Positions 1-12,600 of a stretch of DNA of 64,000 nt are shown here, one piece after another. The DNA is taken from assembly GCA_003118195.1 (NCBI GenBank), contig BEXV01001056.1:31430-95429 (forward strand), read 5' to 3'. The notes under the pieces are model-generated. The model searched no databases. It was given only the letters and a program-made list of their open reading frames with translations, and was not told where the DNA came from. The position numbers and the translations under genes were made by a program. Each line of letters opens with the position of its first letter. The first letter of the stretch is position 1. The stretch is from Hemicentrotus pulcherrimus (lineage: Eukaryota > Echinodermata > Echinoidea > Camarodonta > Strongylocentrotidae).

Positions 1-2096
1 AGGTGACTGCACATTTTAAGATGATTTTAAGTATGACCGCAGTGAACATTCGGATGCCAATATTCTCTCTGCAATTAATTAAAAGACATTGTGCATTTGG
101 AAAAAAAGGACCCTCTTTCTCACCAGAGATAATGTATGACAATAGAGTTATGCTTCAAATGACCCGAATCTGTCAGAAATAATATAACAATATAAGCATT
201 CATCGATATTTCCACCCACATTCGACATTGTTGAAATGTGCGCGACATTTTGTAATGTTAACTTTTTTGACGACTTCCAGTTCGATTGTATATTTTGTGT
301 GTAATATTTAAAATGAAGAAAAGACAGAAAAAAGGACAAACCATAATATACATCCGTATATTCTATTTCGATGTAGTACTTCTAAACAGATGCAGTTTTT
401 AGGGGCCTTTGTTTTTGATACTTGTACAAACTCGTTCCCTCACTTTTGGTGAACGACTTTAAAAACAAATTAATTCGGCGTTGTCAGAATTTTCCGCGTT
501 GAAATTAGGCACGTATTAACATCACCTGTTGTGTAAAACCAATACAATTGATTAATCGCTTTGGTCGATAAATAAATCACCCAAAAGCAGATACTGTCTA
601 TTGCAGTCGAAGTATATATAATTTCCAAAATTTCCAAAAAAGGTTGCAGGTATGAGATTGGGTGGCCTTCTAACTCCGGCGCTTGTTTTTCAAAATGTGC
701 CTCTTCTAAACAAACAAAAAATCAAAACATCCGAATAAGCGGATAGGTATTATGAGACTGTTTCACCAAACATTGGATCAACACGCTACTTATAGAGATT
801 TCCCAAGAGTTAAAATAACCCGTAAGGTTCTTGTCACGGATCAGATTAGGATTAAAGTTAATCTAGGAGTCATAAGGGAAATAATGATATGACCACCAGG
901 CAAACCTAATCTTGAGAGGGATGTGAGGGAAAGGGAGGTGTCAAAAGGGGGGCCTCTTTCTGTCAATTGGTACCAATTTTATTTACATCTGTTTTATTTT
1001 GTACAGTTAGAGGGTACGGCGTCAAGCGGGAAAATTAGATCAGGGATAACTCAGCCTACGGGTCGAATCCCTCTTACACCAGTCTAGCTTCATGAGAAAA
1101 CTATTTAAAATATAAGAGTTTCGAATAGAATAATACTTGTCTTTCTTGAGGATAACAGTCCCACTTGAACGGGTATCTGTGTCAATAAAGACCAATGTTA
1201 TTATAATAAGAGTAAAGATACCAATAATCCGACAAGCCTAATTCTGTGGCTGTGTCATCAATGATGGATATAATAAGGTATGATATTTCAAAAGACACTT
1301 ATAGACGGGGATTTAAGATTTGTAAAGTAATTAAAAATAACTACTCATTTTGATTTTGAGCCCGTGAGACCAGAGATAGGATACGGGGGCTTAGAGATTT
1401 GCGTCCATGGTATGAGGGGTTAGACGTGTTCTTGAGTGATTCATTAACGAATTTGACAATTCCAACAAAAACAAATGTTCTATATTTGGTTTTGATATCT
1501 GAAATTTTAAAACTCGTCAACAAAGAATATATCTTCATGAATTAACTACTTAACTATGAACGAAGTGTTGACACTTTGTTAGTACCTCTCAATCACATAC
1601 TTAAAATATTGTTAACACTTTATCAATCAATTTCATAAACAATTTCGAATATCGACACAAACAAACTTTCCCTTTCCACATGTATGGACCTATTTGCCAT
1701 ATCAAATGTCTGGAGTATAGTAACACGGAATTTGCCACAATGCATGCTGTTTTGTCTATTTTTCCTTATTATTTTCAAGAGGAAGGAATGAAATCTCCAT
1801 CGTCAGATTTGATTGAATTATGTATTAGAATAGTGAGCAAACTCACATCAATATTTTCTACAGAGTTCTTTGTCATCTGCATTTATGACCCTTTATGAGA
1901 GAACGCACATTTCGTTTGTTTATCATTCGAATTTCCCGGTTTTCTTCCTTCGAAAGCGGCGCTTTTATATTTTTCTTTGCTGCTCTTGTTAGCTTTTATG
2001 GTAAAATATGAACAGGTAAACATAGAAAACGATATTGAGTTACTTACGATAGGTGCATGCTTAACGACACAGCCTACTAATTTCAGGGAATTCACA
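1..2096. other. Intergenic, no gene recognised
   Basis: AT-rich non-coding sequence. Reading frames are short and show no recognisable domain. Around 1040-1075 there is a weak tRNA-like T-arm motif (GGGTCGAATCCC) without a convincing A box, possibly a very old SINE remnant. Confidence 0.6.
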
Positions 2097-2190
2097 AAAG
2101 GGAGAGGGAGAGAGAGAAAGTTCGAGTGACCGGGGAAAACATAAGGAGAAAGGTTTGCCTCAGAAAAATAGGAAACAAAAAAAAAAAAAA

Positions 2191-2222
<32 letters not shown>
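2097..2222. repeat. GA-rich tract followed by poly(A)
   Basis: A purine-rich (GA)n stretch near 2100-2120 is followed by an almost pure A tract (about 2177-2222) broken by a short TTT. It may be the poly(A) end of a retrocopy on the plus strand, but no element body is recognisable upstream. Confidence 0.6.
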
Positions 2223-2223
<1 letters not shown>

Positions 2224-2728
2224 GCATTAATAAATAAACAAAAAGAAGGGAAAGACAAATAAATATTGGATGATGTTATTGAATATTGAATTTAGGGTAA
2301 GTTTCGAGAACGTGATGTTGGTTATAGAGTTATGTCTAAATGTCTAAGAAAAAGGGGAAAAGGAACCAGATGAATAATGGTTTCATGGGATGTGCATCAG
2401 GTCATTAACCCCATTTACTAACCCAGACATGTACAGAGAATAAAGCGAGTAAGTGCATTCGCAAAAGTAAAGGCTGGTTTCAATGTACAGCAAGGTAGAG
2501 ACAGTACCATGGGGGTCTTTAAAAGCCCATCTGTACTAGTTTGGCCAGCAGGGCTTAGACCACCCAGCAAGGTCACTGACAGATGGTTATCCCATCAACT
2601 CAGCTCTCAATTAACATAAGAAAAAGAGGAACATTGGGGACCAACGGGCACCGCTTTGGCATTGTTTTCTATATAAAGGGATCAAGTAGCTACAAGTAGT
2701 ACAGTGGGGCTTCAAGAGAGATATAGCG

Positions 2729-2750
2729 ATAGAGAGAGAGAGAGAGAGAA
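2729..2750. repeat. (GA)n microsatellite
   Basis: Uninterrupted GA dinucleotide repeat in otherwise ordinary intergenic sequence (2223-3390), in which nothing else is recognisable. Confidence 0.8.
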
Positions 2751-3391
2751 GTATCAAGACAGAGAGCGTGATAATGTAAAGGATAAGATACTTATACGTA
2801 TAAGGACATCGAGAACTCATAGGTCCTCTAGATTCCTCTAATTGCCCAAGAGTTTTGTTTATTCAATTTTCTGCGCCTAATTAAATTCCCGCCTTCCAAG
2901 CTGTATTCAGGTGTCCTAGAAATAAGCCCCATATATCGCCGAGCCGAGCTGGATGTGAGGGGATGCGATATAGATCACGTTACATCCAAAAAATGATCGA
3001 TACCAATTTGCTGTACTCTTAAGTTATTACCTTCGGGCCTGCTTCCCCCCAATTTGCTCAAAGATTCCTCCCTCTGCAATCCGAGCGCCAATGATGGGTT
3101 TTAGCGATATACCTTTCGCTCCTTGGAGCAAAAAACCCAGGGAAGGTTTCTGAAGGCTGGGTTTATGTTAAATGTTTCAAGGGCCCCTGACTTGGAAATC
3201 TTCTTGTCAGCTCTACGAACGCTCAAGATTTATAATTGTATTCTAGTTTTATTGTAATATGATAGCAATACAATAGCATCGTACAAGTTGCTATGTCAGA
3301 CTAAACTAGTATTCTAGAATAGACAGTGGTTTGTAATTTCCCCAAGCTTAGCACACGTTCGTAATAGAATTGCATGCTTCCATACATACAT

Positions 3392-3640
3392 TCAGGGGCG
3401 TACGCAGGGAGGGCGGGGGGTTATGTGTGTAAACCCCCCTAAAAAACCTAATCCCCCCCCCCTTTGGATTTTTTTTGTTTTTTTGTTTTATTAAAAAAAA
3501 ATTAAAAATATAAAAAATTATACCCAAGGCTTGCATAAGCCCAAGGATTTGAGCTTATGCTGTTGGATTATACACATACANAGAAAAATGTCAAATTTTG
3601 AAATTTCGAGACCCCCCCCAAAAAAAAGTGTCCGCAAATA
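3392..3640. repeat. Dispersed repeat starting GGGGCGTACGCAGG
   Basis: The sequence begins with the phrase GGGGCGTACGCAGG, then has alternating G and C homopolymers (3414-3420, 3436-3442, 3453-3462), T and A tracts, and another C run at 3612-3619. This phrase with C/G homopolymers is, from memory, common at the ends of interspersed repeats in marine invertebrate genomes. The class is not resolved. A single N at 3581 lies inside it. Confidence 0.4.
3581..3581. other. Single-N assembly join
   Basis: Single undetermined base. Unlike the one at 19391, I see no obvious duplicated sequence around it. Confidence 0.9.
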
Positions 3641-3690
3641 AGTTGGATAAAATATATTATTTATAATATTATATATAAAAGGATATTAGT

Positions 3691-3742
3691 ACCGCGGACC
3701 TTGTGATCCACAGTACTGTGACATATGCACCCGACCACGACA
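3691..3742 (-). repeat. Fragment of tRNA-derived SINE head
   Basis: On the minus strand this fragment matches the tRNA-like head of the complete SINE at 19531-19803: the shared phrase is GCGGACCTTGTGATC-CACAGT read on the plus strand, followed by the GACCACGACA A-box side. The B box is cut off at the left end, so only the 5' half of the tRNA-like region survives. Confidence 0.6.
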
Positions 3743-3781
3743 AGTCTAATTAACAGAACCCTATTGTTGCCCCACTTACGT

Positions 3782-3868
3782 TTGCCCAGTAAGATCTGCC
3801 CAACTAATTTTGAACATTTAATTGGATAACTATACATGAAGTTAATGATTGGGAGAAATGAACCCAAA
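3782..3868 (+). repeat. ~85-bp direct repeat, left unit
   Basis: Starts TTGCCCAGTAAGATCTGCCC and contains AATGATTGGGAGAAA followed by CCCAA. It matches 4552-4634 in the same orientation. The units flank the inverted-repeat and MITE block at 3908-4507, suggesting that a tandem repeat was opened by transposon insertion. Confidence 0.75.
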
Positions 3869-3907
3869 TGTTGGACAAACATGGACCAACTTTAATTTGT
3901 CCAATTG

Positions 3908-4165
3908 GGTAAGGGGGCAGTTCCCACAAATTAAAAAAAAACAAAAAAACAAAGAAAATGCAATAAATTTTAAATAATTCATTGAATATCCTTCCTATCC
4001 CCAACATAATTTTTTTCCTTCTGTGTGCCCATGCCTTGAGTCATAATGTATGGTCGTACAGAGGATTTTTTAATGTTGGGGGCCGGGGTAAAATGCAATA
4101 TATTATTGAAAATCTATTGCATTTTCTGTTTAAATTATTATTTGTAGGAACTGCCCCCTACCCTA
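3908..4165. repeat. Large imperfect palindrome (~100-bp arms, ~46-bp loop)
   Basis: The left arm (3908-4017, beginning GGGTAAGGGGGCAGTTCCCA) is the reverse complement, imperfectly, of the right arm (4064-4165, ending GGAACTGCCCCCTACCC). Shared internal landmarks are the inverted TTGCATTTTCT and ATGTTGGGG. The right arm belongs to the MITE body also found at 42718-42820, so the left arm appears to be an inverted extra copy of that internal segment. Confidence 0.75.
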
Positions 4166-4507
4166 GCCCCCGCTGCTTAAAGTCATGGTTCAGTGGCCAA
4201 GCAATGGCCTCGTAACTGTGAGGCCCCAGGATCAAAACCGTATCGATGTGCTATATTAGTGCCGTTTTGTGGGGCATTAATCCTCATTACTCTCATTTAT
4301 GACTTAAGGGCGTAGGTCCCCTAGTTGATAAGCATAGTAGCATACACATGCTTTAGTAGTCACGCAACACAAACACTAGCAAATTATTATTCAATACAAT
4401 CTGAGAATGTATACTATTATATATATCTATTAGGAATAAATCATTGTCAAAATAATTCCATAAATTGGAGTAAAAAAAAACAAAAAACAACTATATGAGC
4501 TACAGTG
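4064..4507 (+). mobile_element. TA-flanked MITE with SINE core, copy 1 (rearranged)
   Basis: Co-linear with 42718-43155 of the complete copy: the same ATGTTGGGG segment, the same SINE-like core (about 4175-4380) and the same right terminal region ending ACAGTG at 4507, followed by TA. The expected left terminal repeat is missing; in its place lies the inverted copy of an internal segment (see 3908-4017). There is no coding capacity. By its TA target and CACTG/CAGTG ends it belongs with Tc1/mariner-type non-autonomous elements. Confidence 0.7.
4175..4380 (+). repeat. tRNA-derived SINE core inside MITE copy 1
   Basis: TGGTTCAGTGGCCAAG looks like a polymerase III A box and GGATCAAAACC a decayed B box about 40 bp downstream. 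The rest (TTAATCCTCATTACT, GTAGGTCCCCTAGTTG) resembles the body of tRNA-derived SINEs. An equivalent core lies at the same place in the second MITE copy (42826-43031), so the SINE was in the family before these copies spread. Confidence 0.6.
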
Positions 4508-4551
4508 TACATGGTTGGTAGAAAATATCCCAATTATGCCCATCATCGATT

Positions 4552-4690
4552 TGCCCAGTAACATCTACCCAACCTATTTTTTACCTTTCATTAGGTAACT
4601 TCATATTGTAAATGATTGGGAGAAAATAGCCCAATTATCGGACCAAATTTGCCCTAATTCGATTTACTCAGTAACATCTGCCCAACTTTT
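4552..4690 (+). repeat. ~120-bp tandem unit, right side
   Basis: TTGCCCAGTAACATCTACCC begins a unit matching 3782-3868. A further partial unit starts at 4668 (ACTCAGTAACATCTGCCCAA), and a partial upstream unit (GGTAGAAAATATCCCAATTA) lies at 4514-4550, immediately after the MITE end. Together they show a short tandem array with a period of roughly 117-125 bp. Confidence 0.7.
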
Positions 4691-7600
4691 TTAGTAAAAA
4701 GTGTATCTACATTGTAACATCGCTACCTCTAGCTCTATATTGCTTTGACAGTCTTGTAAACCTCTTAGGCAAAACGTTTCAAACAATGAACGTATCAGCC
4801 ATCTTATAGACATAGTCACATGATAGGCCAATTAACAACTGACGTGTTCAAATACGCCGACACCTTAATGGCCATATCACTCTCACTCAATTTCCTCGCG
4901 AGCCATCATTTTGACATTGTTGCTATTTAAATGAAAGTCAGTTATTGATTGTTTCTCGTATTTCATCAGGTATACACCTACTGCAGAAGTTATGTGAAAT
5001 CTATGCACAAACTACAGCTTCTGCTGGCCAAGGTCAAACAAGTACTAAACTCATAATATACATGTGAGATTTAATTCGCACTTCAAAATCGTTAAAAAAA
5101 CCCACACACATTACTTGTGTGTCTCTGATGATTCTCTAGGATACAAAACATTAACAAATACATTTCCGTTAAAAACTCAGCATTCTCAAGCATGTCGGGG
5201 GGAACATATTTGTAATCAATCAAATAGGGGTATGATATTTCGTGAAATACCCATTGGGTATTTCGTGAAATACCCATTGGGTTAACTAGTGGTTCATGTT
5301 ACCCTTCATATATATATATCCAAATGTCGAGCACATCACTCCATTTCTGCCAAAAAGTGAGGTTCATTTCACGGTGTTGATAGGGAAAAGATTTTATTTC
5401 AATATATATAATTATGTTTGTCTGTTTGGAAGCCATCTTTACGTAAACAAACGTTTATCATGGGTGTCTGACATGCCCTCAACTTCCACGCCTCAGGCTT
5501 CACAAACAAAAATTGCAAAAAACATAACTGTGAAAAGCAATCAATTTTTTTGGATGATTATCTTCATTTAAATATGATATGAGAAGACATCTTCCAAAAT
5601 TAGAGAGCATTATGATAACAAAAAAGGTCAGACACCTAGGCGAATTCTCAGACGAATATGGATGAACCTTTTACAGTCTTTGTTGAATTAAATTGGACAA
5701 GTATTACTAAAGTACTAATAAATTATGAATTCATTTATATATTTTGGATACGAAAAACTGTATCAGGGCCTTTCATTTGAAACTCTTAATACATAGTTTT
5801 AATTTAAAAAAGACAAAAGATAAGAGAAAAAGTAAAATGAACCGTCTTGCTCAAAGCCTCCAGTGCAAGTTTAATTCATACGTTTGTTTAGGGTTTGTAA
5901 TTGGATAAAAAAAAACATGATGTCATAAACCATTGTGGATGAGATGGATTAATAAATTGTTTTGATGGCTTAGATTAATATTATTGAAAAGCAACATGTA
6001 AATCTTTAATTTGATAACCACAATGGAGAAGAATATCACAGGTTAAAAAGATAAAATGACCTTTCTTTAATTCTAATCAATTTGCAACATCTTAATGCCA
6101 ATTATTCACATCTAAATACTGTTTCTTGGCATGCTTCGAAAACAGTTTCTCGATAAAGACTCACTTTACATACGCTCCCTAACAGGCCTTGGAACATCGC
6201 TACTTTTTTCGTCAACGAAGCATTCAGTGATACTTGTCACTCACTCATTCCAGCATCTTCACCCCGCTGGCACTTTGAACGTCATCCCATTTCGACCTGT
6301 CATGCGCGTATGGACCGCTTTTTGAAAAACATTGAAATACTCCTAAAGCAATCAGTAATGCCTCAGTGTATCTTTTCGATATCTACCTTGTTGTGATACG
6401 ATTCTCACATTGTCACCTGCATTGTATTTAAAAGTAGACTTACGGACATTGTTCTTAAGTTGTTAGCCGCTAATACATAATGCTGTTAGGCCTTATTATT
6501 ATTCTAAATGTCTTATTTTTATGAATAAAGCGGGTGTGAACGCAAAAGAGAGACGGCACAAATAATGTAGGCAAAATTCTGGACTGACGATGAGACCCTT
6601 TGCTGCTGGAAGAACGGTAGTACTTTGTCATTTCAGTCAAAAGCTTTTACATCGTAACGACTCGTAAAAATCTAATCGATGAGAAAGGGCAATTCCTCTG
6701 AAAGAATGTAAAAGTACAAACGCAAAACTTCATATTTGCTGACAAAATATTAAAGTGTAAAAGGGCGATAGGTGTGACGGAGGTGTGCCCGAATGATCAT
6801 GTTTATGTTCCGAACGTCTTGGAATCATGCAAACGTTGACAAAACATGCTGCCTTAAGGCACTAACATAACCATAGGGGAGACAGAGCATAATGAGCATG
6901 CACACGCACACACAAACAGTTGGCACTATCCTCTGACGTATATATTTATCAGCACAAATCTACTCACACGAACCCTAGGTACCCCTTTAGATGATAATAC
7001 AGGTGGATCCGGCAAATTATGGTACGTTAGAAAGCCTACAGACATTGAATTCCCACTGGACGTAACTGAATTATGAATGTAAATGACTCGACCATTACCA
7101 AAGCGTCACTGGTACATGACATTTTGGAACGGGTGGTGGAGATACAGTCCCCCCGCTCAGCTGGCGCAGATGTGTAGCTCTTGTCCGTCACCGGCCTGTG
7201 AAAAGGCCTGCGGAAAAGTTAAAGGAGAGTTAAAAAACGGTTGGCATACTTTTTAACGACCCTTATTCCATTATACCTTAAATGACAGATTGAAGATTCT
7301 TTGTTGGCTGTGAGGGGTGAAAGGATGGGGTTGGAGCGGTAATATCAAAGCGATATGATATGATGTAAATACCGTTTGGCATTGTACATTTAACTTCTGT
7401 TTCCAAGTTGTATTCGTTAATTTATAAGACATAGATTGTACAAATGTAAGAAATTACATTTTAGCAAATCATGAGAGAAGTTACTCTTTTATGAATCCAA
7501 CCCGACAAATTTCACTCCGTTATCGATGAAGGACAGCCTCGGTGCAATAAAAGAAAAGTTATCTTTAACGTCATTCTCTTTAAGAATTTATAGATTTAAG

Positions 7601-9180
7601 TATAAAGCTAGGATTTTAAAGAACCGAGCAATAGAGCTGCGATTACATATCACAAGTATATCTATTGCTCGACAGAATGAAATGCATGGAAATGCTTTAA
7701 GGACATGTCTCAACGAAGAGAGTTTCATTTTTAAAGCTATTCGTAACTACATCAGCCGTGTGTCCTCAAACGTGAAAGAAACTTTGAATGACAACACGAT
7801 TAATACTGGCAAATTTCAAAACACCAACATTCCATTGGAAATTGTTTATTCATTTGAATTAAATGGTTAAATTCTATAATGTTAAAATAACAAGTGAAAT
7901 GAGATTGTTTATGTTGATGGATTCGACACTTGATGGTCTGGGTAATGCGTGCTTTGGCAAGACGCGCCCTCTAGGCTACGTCCTCTCGCGCTCTCTGTAA
8001 GTGTGGGTGTAGTAGGAGGGTGTGTGTGTGTGGGTACGCATGTAGAGAAATGTGCGGATATCTGGAAGGATGGTTGATGGGTAGAACCAAATTTAAGTTT
8101 TAAGCTTCATCGTTTCGTATCCGATTTCTACTAAACGTATACAAGTCATGGTGAATGAAAACATGTTAAGTCTTTATTAACGCGAGTAGGTACTTTCCGA
8201 TTAGGTTCATACGTATCGATTTTAATCTACGGTCAAAGATAATTTTACGGGGCTTGTAAAAGGAGACGTAAATTACACTGTAAGGAAAATTCCCAATGTT
8301 TTCACAAAAACAACATCACTGTTGATGAAGTGATGTGTTGATTTTCAGTGAAATAAAGACTGTAACAAATGCATACATGTCCCATCGTTATATTACTTTA
8401 CGCTTTTTGGGCTTCCGCCTTACGCATTATTGAATTCTGATTTAACTCATTGAAAAAGTGTAATAACTGACACGTGGGTTGCCCATTCACACTTCCATTT
8501 CGGATGTAAAAGGGGCTACAAGAATGCCCAGGTGAATTGGTAGCTATTATCGTTTGAGATGATGACAGTTGAAATAGCCGCATATGAAATGAAGTGATTC
8601 AAACGATCCGTCATCCTTCTTTGTCGCGCCCACAGCATGGAAAACTTTTAATACCAACTTACTGCATATTGTATGATACTTGTAGGATCCCTTCGGCGAT
8701 TCGATCGTCGACGAAAGATCAAAGCTGAGCGTGCAATCAACTCTGGCGCATTTCTTCGTTAAAAATCACATGAAAATTTTATACGGTTGGTTTCACGGCG
8801 GGCAGGTATACCCAGGTACCCAGAAAATTGACATATACTCAAGTTTACCGGTGTAATAGCTGTAACAATGTAATGAATAATTTCAGTATCAACTTTATGA
8901 AATATATATTATGTTGGTTTAATGTGTCACAACCAGCTATAGGTTTTTGTAAAGATGATCACAATATGACATTTGGAAGACAAAATGCATTACACACTCG
9001 TTTGCCATGACTGAACTGAGGATTTGGAAAAGATCATGTTGTTTAACTTTTTTTTTTTATTAATTGGAAAATTGACAGCTATACATCTTTACATTTACTC
9101 TTCGGTGTATCTGCTTAAGTATGCTTAAAATGTTTTAGCTCCTCCCGTTGTTTAGATACAAGTATAACACAATTGTAAGA
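4691..9180. other. Intergenic, no gene recognised
   Basis: Ordinary AT-rich non-coding sequence. The longest open stretch (7526-7870, plus, 114 codons) has no recognisable domain and no splice or promoter context I can support. A 23-bp perfect duplication at 5236-5281 is listed separately. Confidence 0.6.
5236..5281 (+). repeat. Perfect 23-bp tandem duplication containing a palindrome
   Basis: Two adjacent identical 23-bp units (5236-5258 and 5259-5281) beginning TATTTCGTGAAATACCC. Each unit has the inverted repeat TTTCGTGAAA, and across the junction AAATACCC-ATT-GGGTATTT forms an 8-bp stem. Confidence 0.9.

Positions 9181-9183
<3 letters not shown>

Positions 9184-9220
<37 letters not shown>
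9184..9220. repeat. (GA)n microsatellite
   Basis: Pure GA dinucleotide repeat followed by an imperfect GA-rich tail. Confidence 0.9.
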
Positions 9221-9223
<3 letters not shown>

Positions 9224-9287
9224 TGAGAAAGAGAATGAAATGAAATGAAAAGACGGGCAACGTTTTTTCATCACATAGATGATACCG

Positions 9288-9347
9288 TCTGTTTAGAGCC
9301 AGAAGGGCGTTATCTATGTGTATAGTAATATGAGTTAAGGCCCTTTA
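9288..9347 (+). repeat. Hairpin-type dispersed repeat (copy 1)
   Basis: TCTGTTTAGAGCCAGAAGGG followed by CGTTATCT, and then the inverted GAGTTAAGGCCCTTT. It matches 24498-24576, which has the same inverted GGCGTTA...TAACGCC architecture. Probably a short inverted-repeat element. Confidence 0.5.
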
Positions 9348-9651
9348 ATCGCGTTTTTTTTTCTGAAACACCGTGTAGAGGAGTCGAAATCTCCCAAATT
9401 AACGCCCGGTGTTGCTTCTGGCCTCTGAAGACATTTATCGGACCGTTAACCCAGGGCAATGACTTCACAAGAAAACGCTCGCATATAGACAATAGTACAG
9501 GCTGAAGGTAACTGGCTGTTCCACTTGAAACAAGACGACTCCACAAATTATTCCAGATTTTACAGCTGTGTAAATGCACACGCTATCATATAACCCTCCT
9601 TGTCAGGACCTGTCAATACTGATACACCAGATGGGGATGGTCGGGGATGCT

Positions 9652-9681
9652 GACTCCTTCCTGCGAAGGCAGGATGGAGTC
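9652..9681. other. 30-bp near-perfect hairpin
   Basis: GACTCCTTCCTGC, a 4-nt loop GAAG, then GCAGGATGGAGTC. The two 13-nt arms pair with one mismatch. Too short for a typical animal pre-miRNA; function unknown. No gene is seen on either side. Confidence 0.7.
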
Positions 9682-9689
9682 ATCCAATA

Positions 9690-12600
9690 AATATATATTC
9701 TTTTACTTGAGCCGTGTTTTAATTTAGTTATGTCTTTAACAAAAATTAACTCGTGTACATTCATACATTCAAACAAACTTGGAAATAACTTTACTGTCGA
9801 GGGTATATGGTGTTTATTATTTGGATATACAATCATGAAAGTAGAGTAATATGAAGCACTATAATAAACATTCACCCCTCCCGATTTTGTTTTAATTTCT
9901 TGATTTTCAGACTTATTTTCAAGAAAACTTTGGGATACACCATGGTAATGCATAATATATTATTTTGATTGAAATTTCAGTCTTTTTCTCGTTTTCACAT
10001 GAAGGAAACGTATACAAAGTTTTAGTGACATTATGAGACAATTCAATCCAATTAAATTCAGTTGCCTTTAATTTCTTTGCAGCAATTGTTCAATACTGTT
10101 AGAGTTGTAATATGATGAGACATTCTACTTCAGTGAATTCGGCTGTCGCTATAGCATCAATTCAACAAGTTTTAGGAGAGAAAAATTGAAACCACTTCAT
10201 TCCTTTTCTTCTTCTAAAGAACCAAGCTTATAAAGCCACAGTAGTGCGTGACGAGGCAAATAAACTATCTACTTTAATAAGATCGGGAAAAATCCATGGA
10301 GTGTCACCATATCATTCTTGTGTCAAACAAGCAGGATAACCACAAAACATATCTCAAAACCCACTTTCATGAAGAAAAAACATAGAAATTAAGTCATAAT
10401 ACATGGCTCTTAGACACGGAATATGTCAATAATTTGACGTCTTTGACATCGTACTTGGTCATGTGACCAGGAATTTGGCTGTGTATTAAAGTCATGAAGA
10501 TAGCTCATCGTTTGAATAAGAAAGAACTCACCGATAGTGGTCCGTAAATCTTGTTCCGCGAATTACGCCATACGAGAGGACGCTACCCTTTAGAACAGGC
10601 ACATTTCATATTCTAAGAAAGTACAGTGATATTTTCAACTCGTTTTCAAGTTCTTTTGGTACATATATCACTGAATGAATGCCCGGTACCTTTATCTGGT
10701 CGAGACTCCAGATAATCTCACATAACATACAGAGGATAACTTGCTTTTTTGGATAGTCATGTCTTAAACTGTCTCTTCTTGTCAATATTCTGATAGTATC
10801 ATTAAAGCCAGTATGGCGTAAAAATTAAAAGCTCCTGCTTAACGGGATTGTACGTGTTCATCCTGATATCAGTCACCTTACTTTGCTCTTGAACCGTTTA
10901 TGCAAGTGATAATATTATCTGAATGCAATGACTGGAAGAAAACTGCATTGAGAAATGAATTATTGTCTCTTTACACTCAGCAAAGATAGAGTCATTATGT
11001 TTCCAACAAGAACATAACAAAAAAATAGCATGATTACAAACCTCACGTTTTTGAAAGCACTTTTCTCAGAGGAGCATGTAATGGTTATGTCAAGAACTAA
11101 TCAAACCGAAGGCAAAATTAGCTCATAGTTTTAAGTGTGATCAGCTGTGTGAAATCATAGGATACATATTCTTCCGCTAAAGGTTGGCTGGGTAGATAAA
11201 GTCTAAACATAAGAGCATAAACCAAGAGAGAGGGTTTTCTTACTAGAACGTGACCTCCACAATGTGGCTTGAGCAGAGGATGTGCATATTGTGGAAATGA
11301 AAACCCCTCCAAAAACGCACCCACCCGCCCACCAATTCACCCCTCACAAGGAAACATAACTATGCATGTACATTAAAAAACAATTGTGATATTCTAGGTC
11401 AACCTAAACATGATTTTACAAATGTAGGCCTGTCGTTGTATAAAGTCATATCTTGGATTTTCCTGTTTTGATCAATCGATTTCTATAGTAGCATATTGTT
11501 ACATGTTTGCAATGCATGTATCCAAAAGTAAAACCAGTATCTTACAACTTTAAGAAGTATCTGCCGTATAAATTCTATACTCAAAAGTGTATAGATTCAT
11601 AACCATATCCAAATATTATTACTATCTTCATGTTAGAAAACGGCTGAGCCGCACGAACAACACAAAGTAAGAAGTGAGAACATGACATCGTAGCATTTTA
11701 AAAGATCTGTAGTTTTGTTCTTTCTTTTCATTGGAAAACGATCTTCACATACAAAGTCCGAAATTCAACATATTTTGTTGATATTCTTCAAATATTTTGT
11801 AATATAATTCTAAAACCTTGTTTCTGCTTCTACAGAAATCAACTTGTTGCGAAAGTGGATATGTCCTTTAAGTTCCTATACAGTAAGAGGGATGCTTTTA
11901 AGTTTCACATGTGCCGAATCAAGTTCTTGACTCTGAAACATCTCAGTGGAAGATTTATTTGTGACGTATATAATACACACCGTAGCAAGGTGATGCTATC
12001 ACATTGTCAGTCTTTAAAGGAAGACCAAACCCTAAATATTCATGTGATAAAATAAAATAAAAGACCCGCATTGTGTTTGCATGTATCTCAAAGTTCCTAA
12101 ATAAGATCACACTCGAAAGCCGTTCAAATGAAATAATGTTTAATTGCTTAGTGGATTTCAATATTTGATAGGCTATATTGTTTTGTGTTTCTTCTCGATC
12201 TCAGTTTGTTAAACGAATTCTTCAGATAATACGCATTTGATTTTGTACTAGTAATTTGTCGTTAAAACATAATTGTTTTCTCGATGTTTGTATATTTATT
12301 ACATTTCTCTTTCCATGACATATGGAGTTTCTTTTTCTTGTTTCGTTGTCCTACAAAATATGAATAGCACCTTTAAAAGAGAAGATGCTCTTTCCCTTCT
12401 CTTCAACCTTGATATGTCACTGTAAGCCGTAAGCATCATGCGACAGGAGAGGGGCTGTTAAGTGAATCTTACACCACTGCTTAAAGATCTTATCATGATG
12501 GAACGTGTGAGCGACTGCGACTATAGGCAAATTCATAACTTTTTCTTTTCTTCGAAAGAAAAATATGTCCCTTTCCGTCTAACTCTCGATTTTCTCTTCA

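Noticed and set aside
1010..1080. tRNA-like sequence with GGGTCGAATCCC and a possible acceptor stem
   Set aside because: No proper D-arm or anticodon arm and no A box; at best an ancient SINE trace.
9603..9953. 116-codon open frame, minus strand
   Set aside because: No recognisable domain; overlaps a non-coding hairpin; length is within chance for AT-rich sequence.
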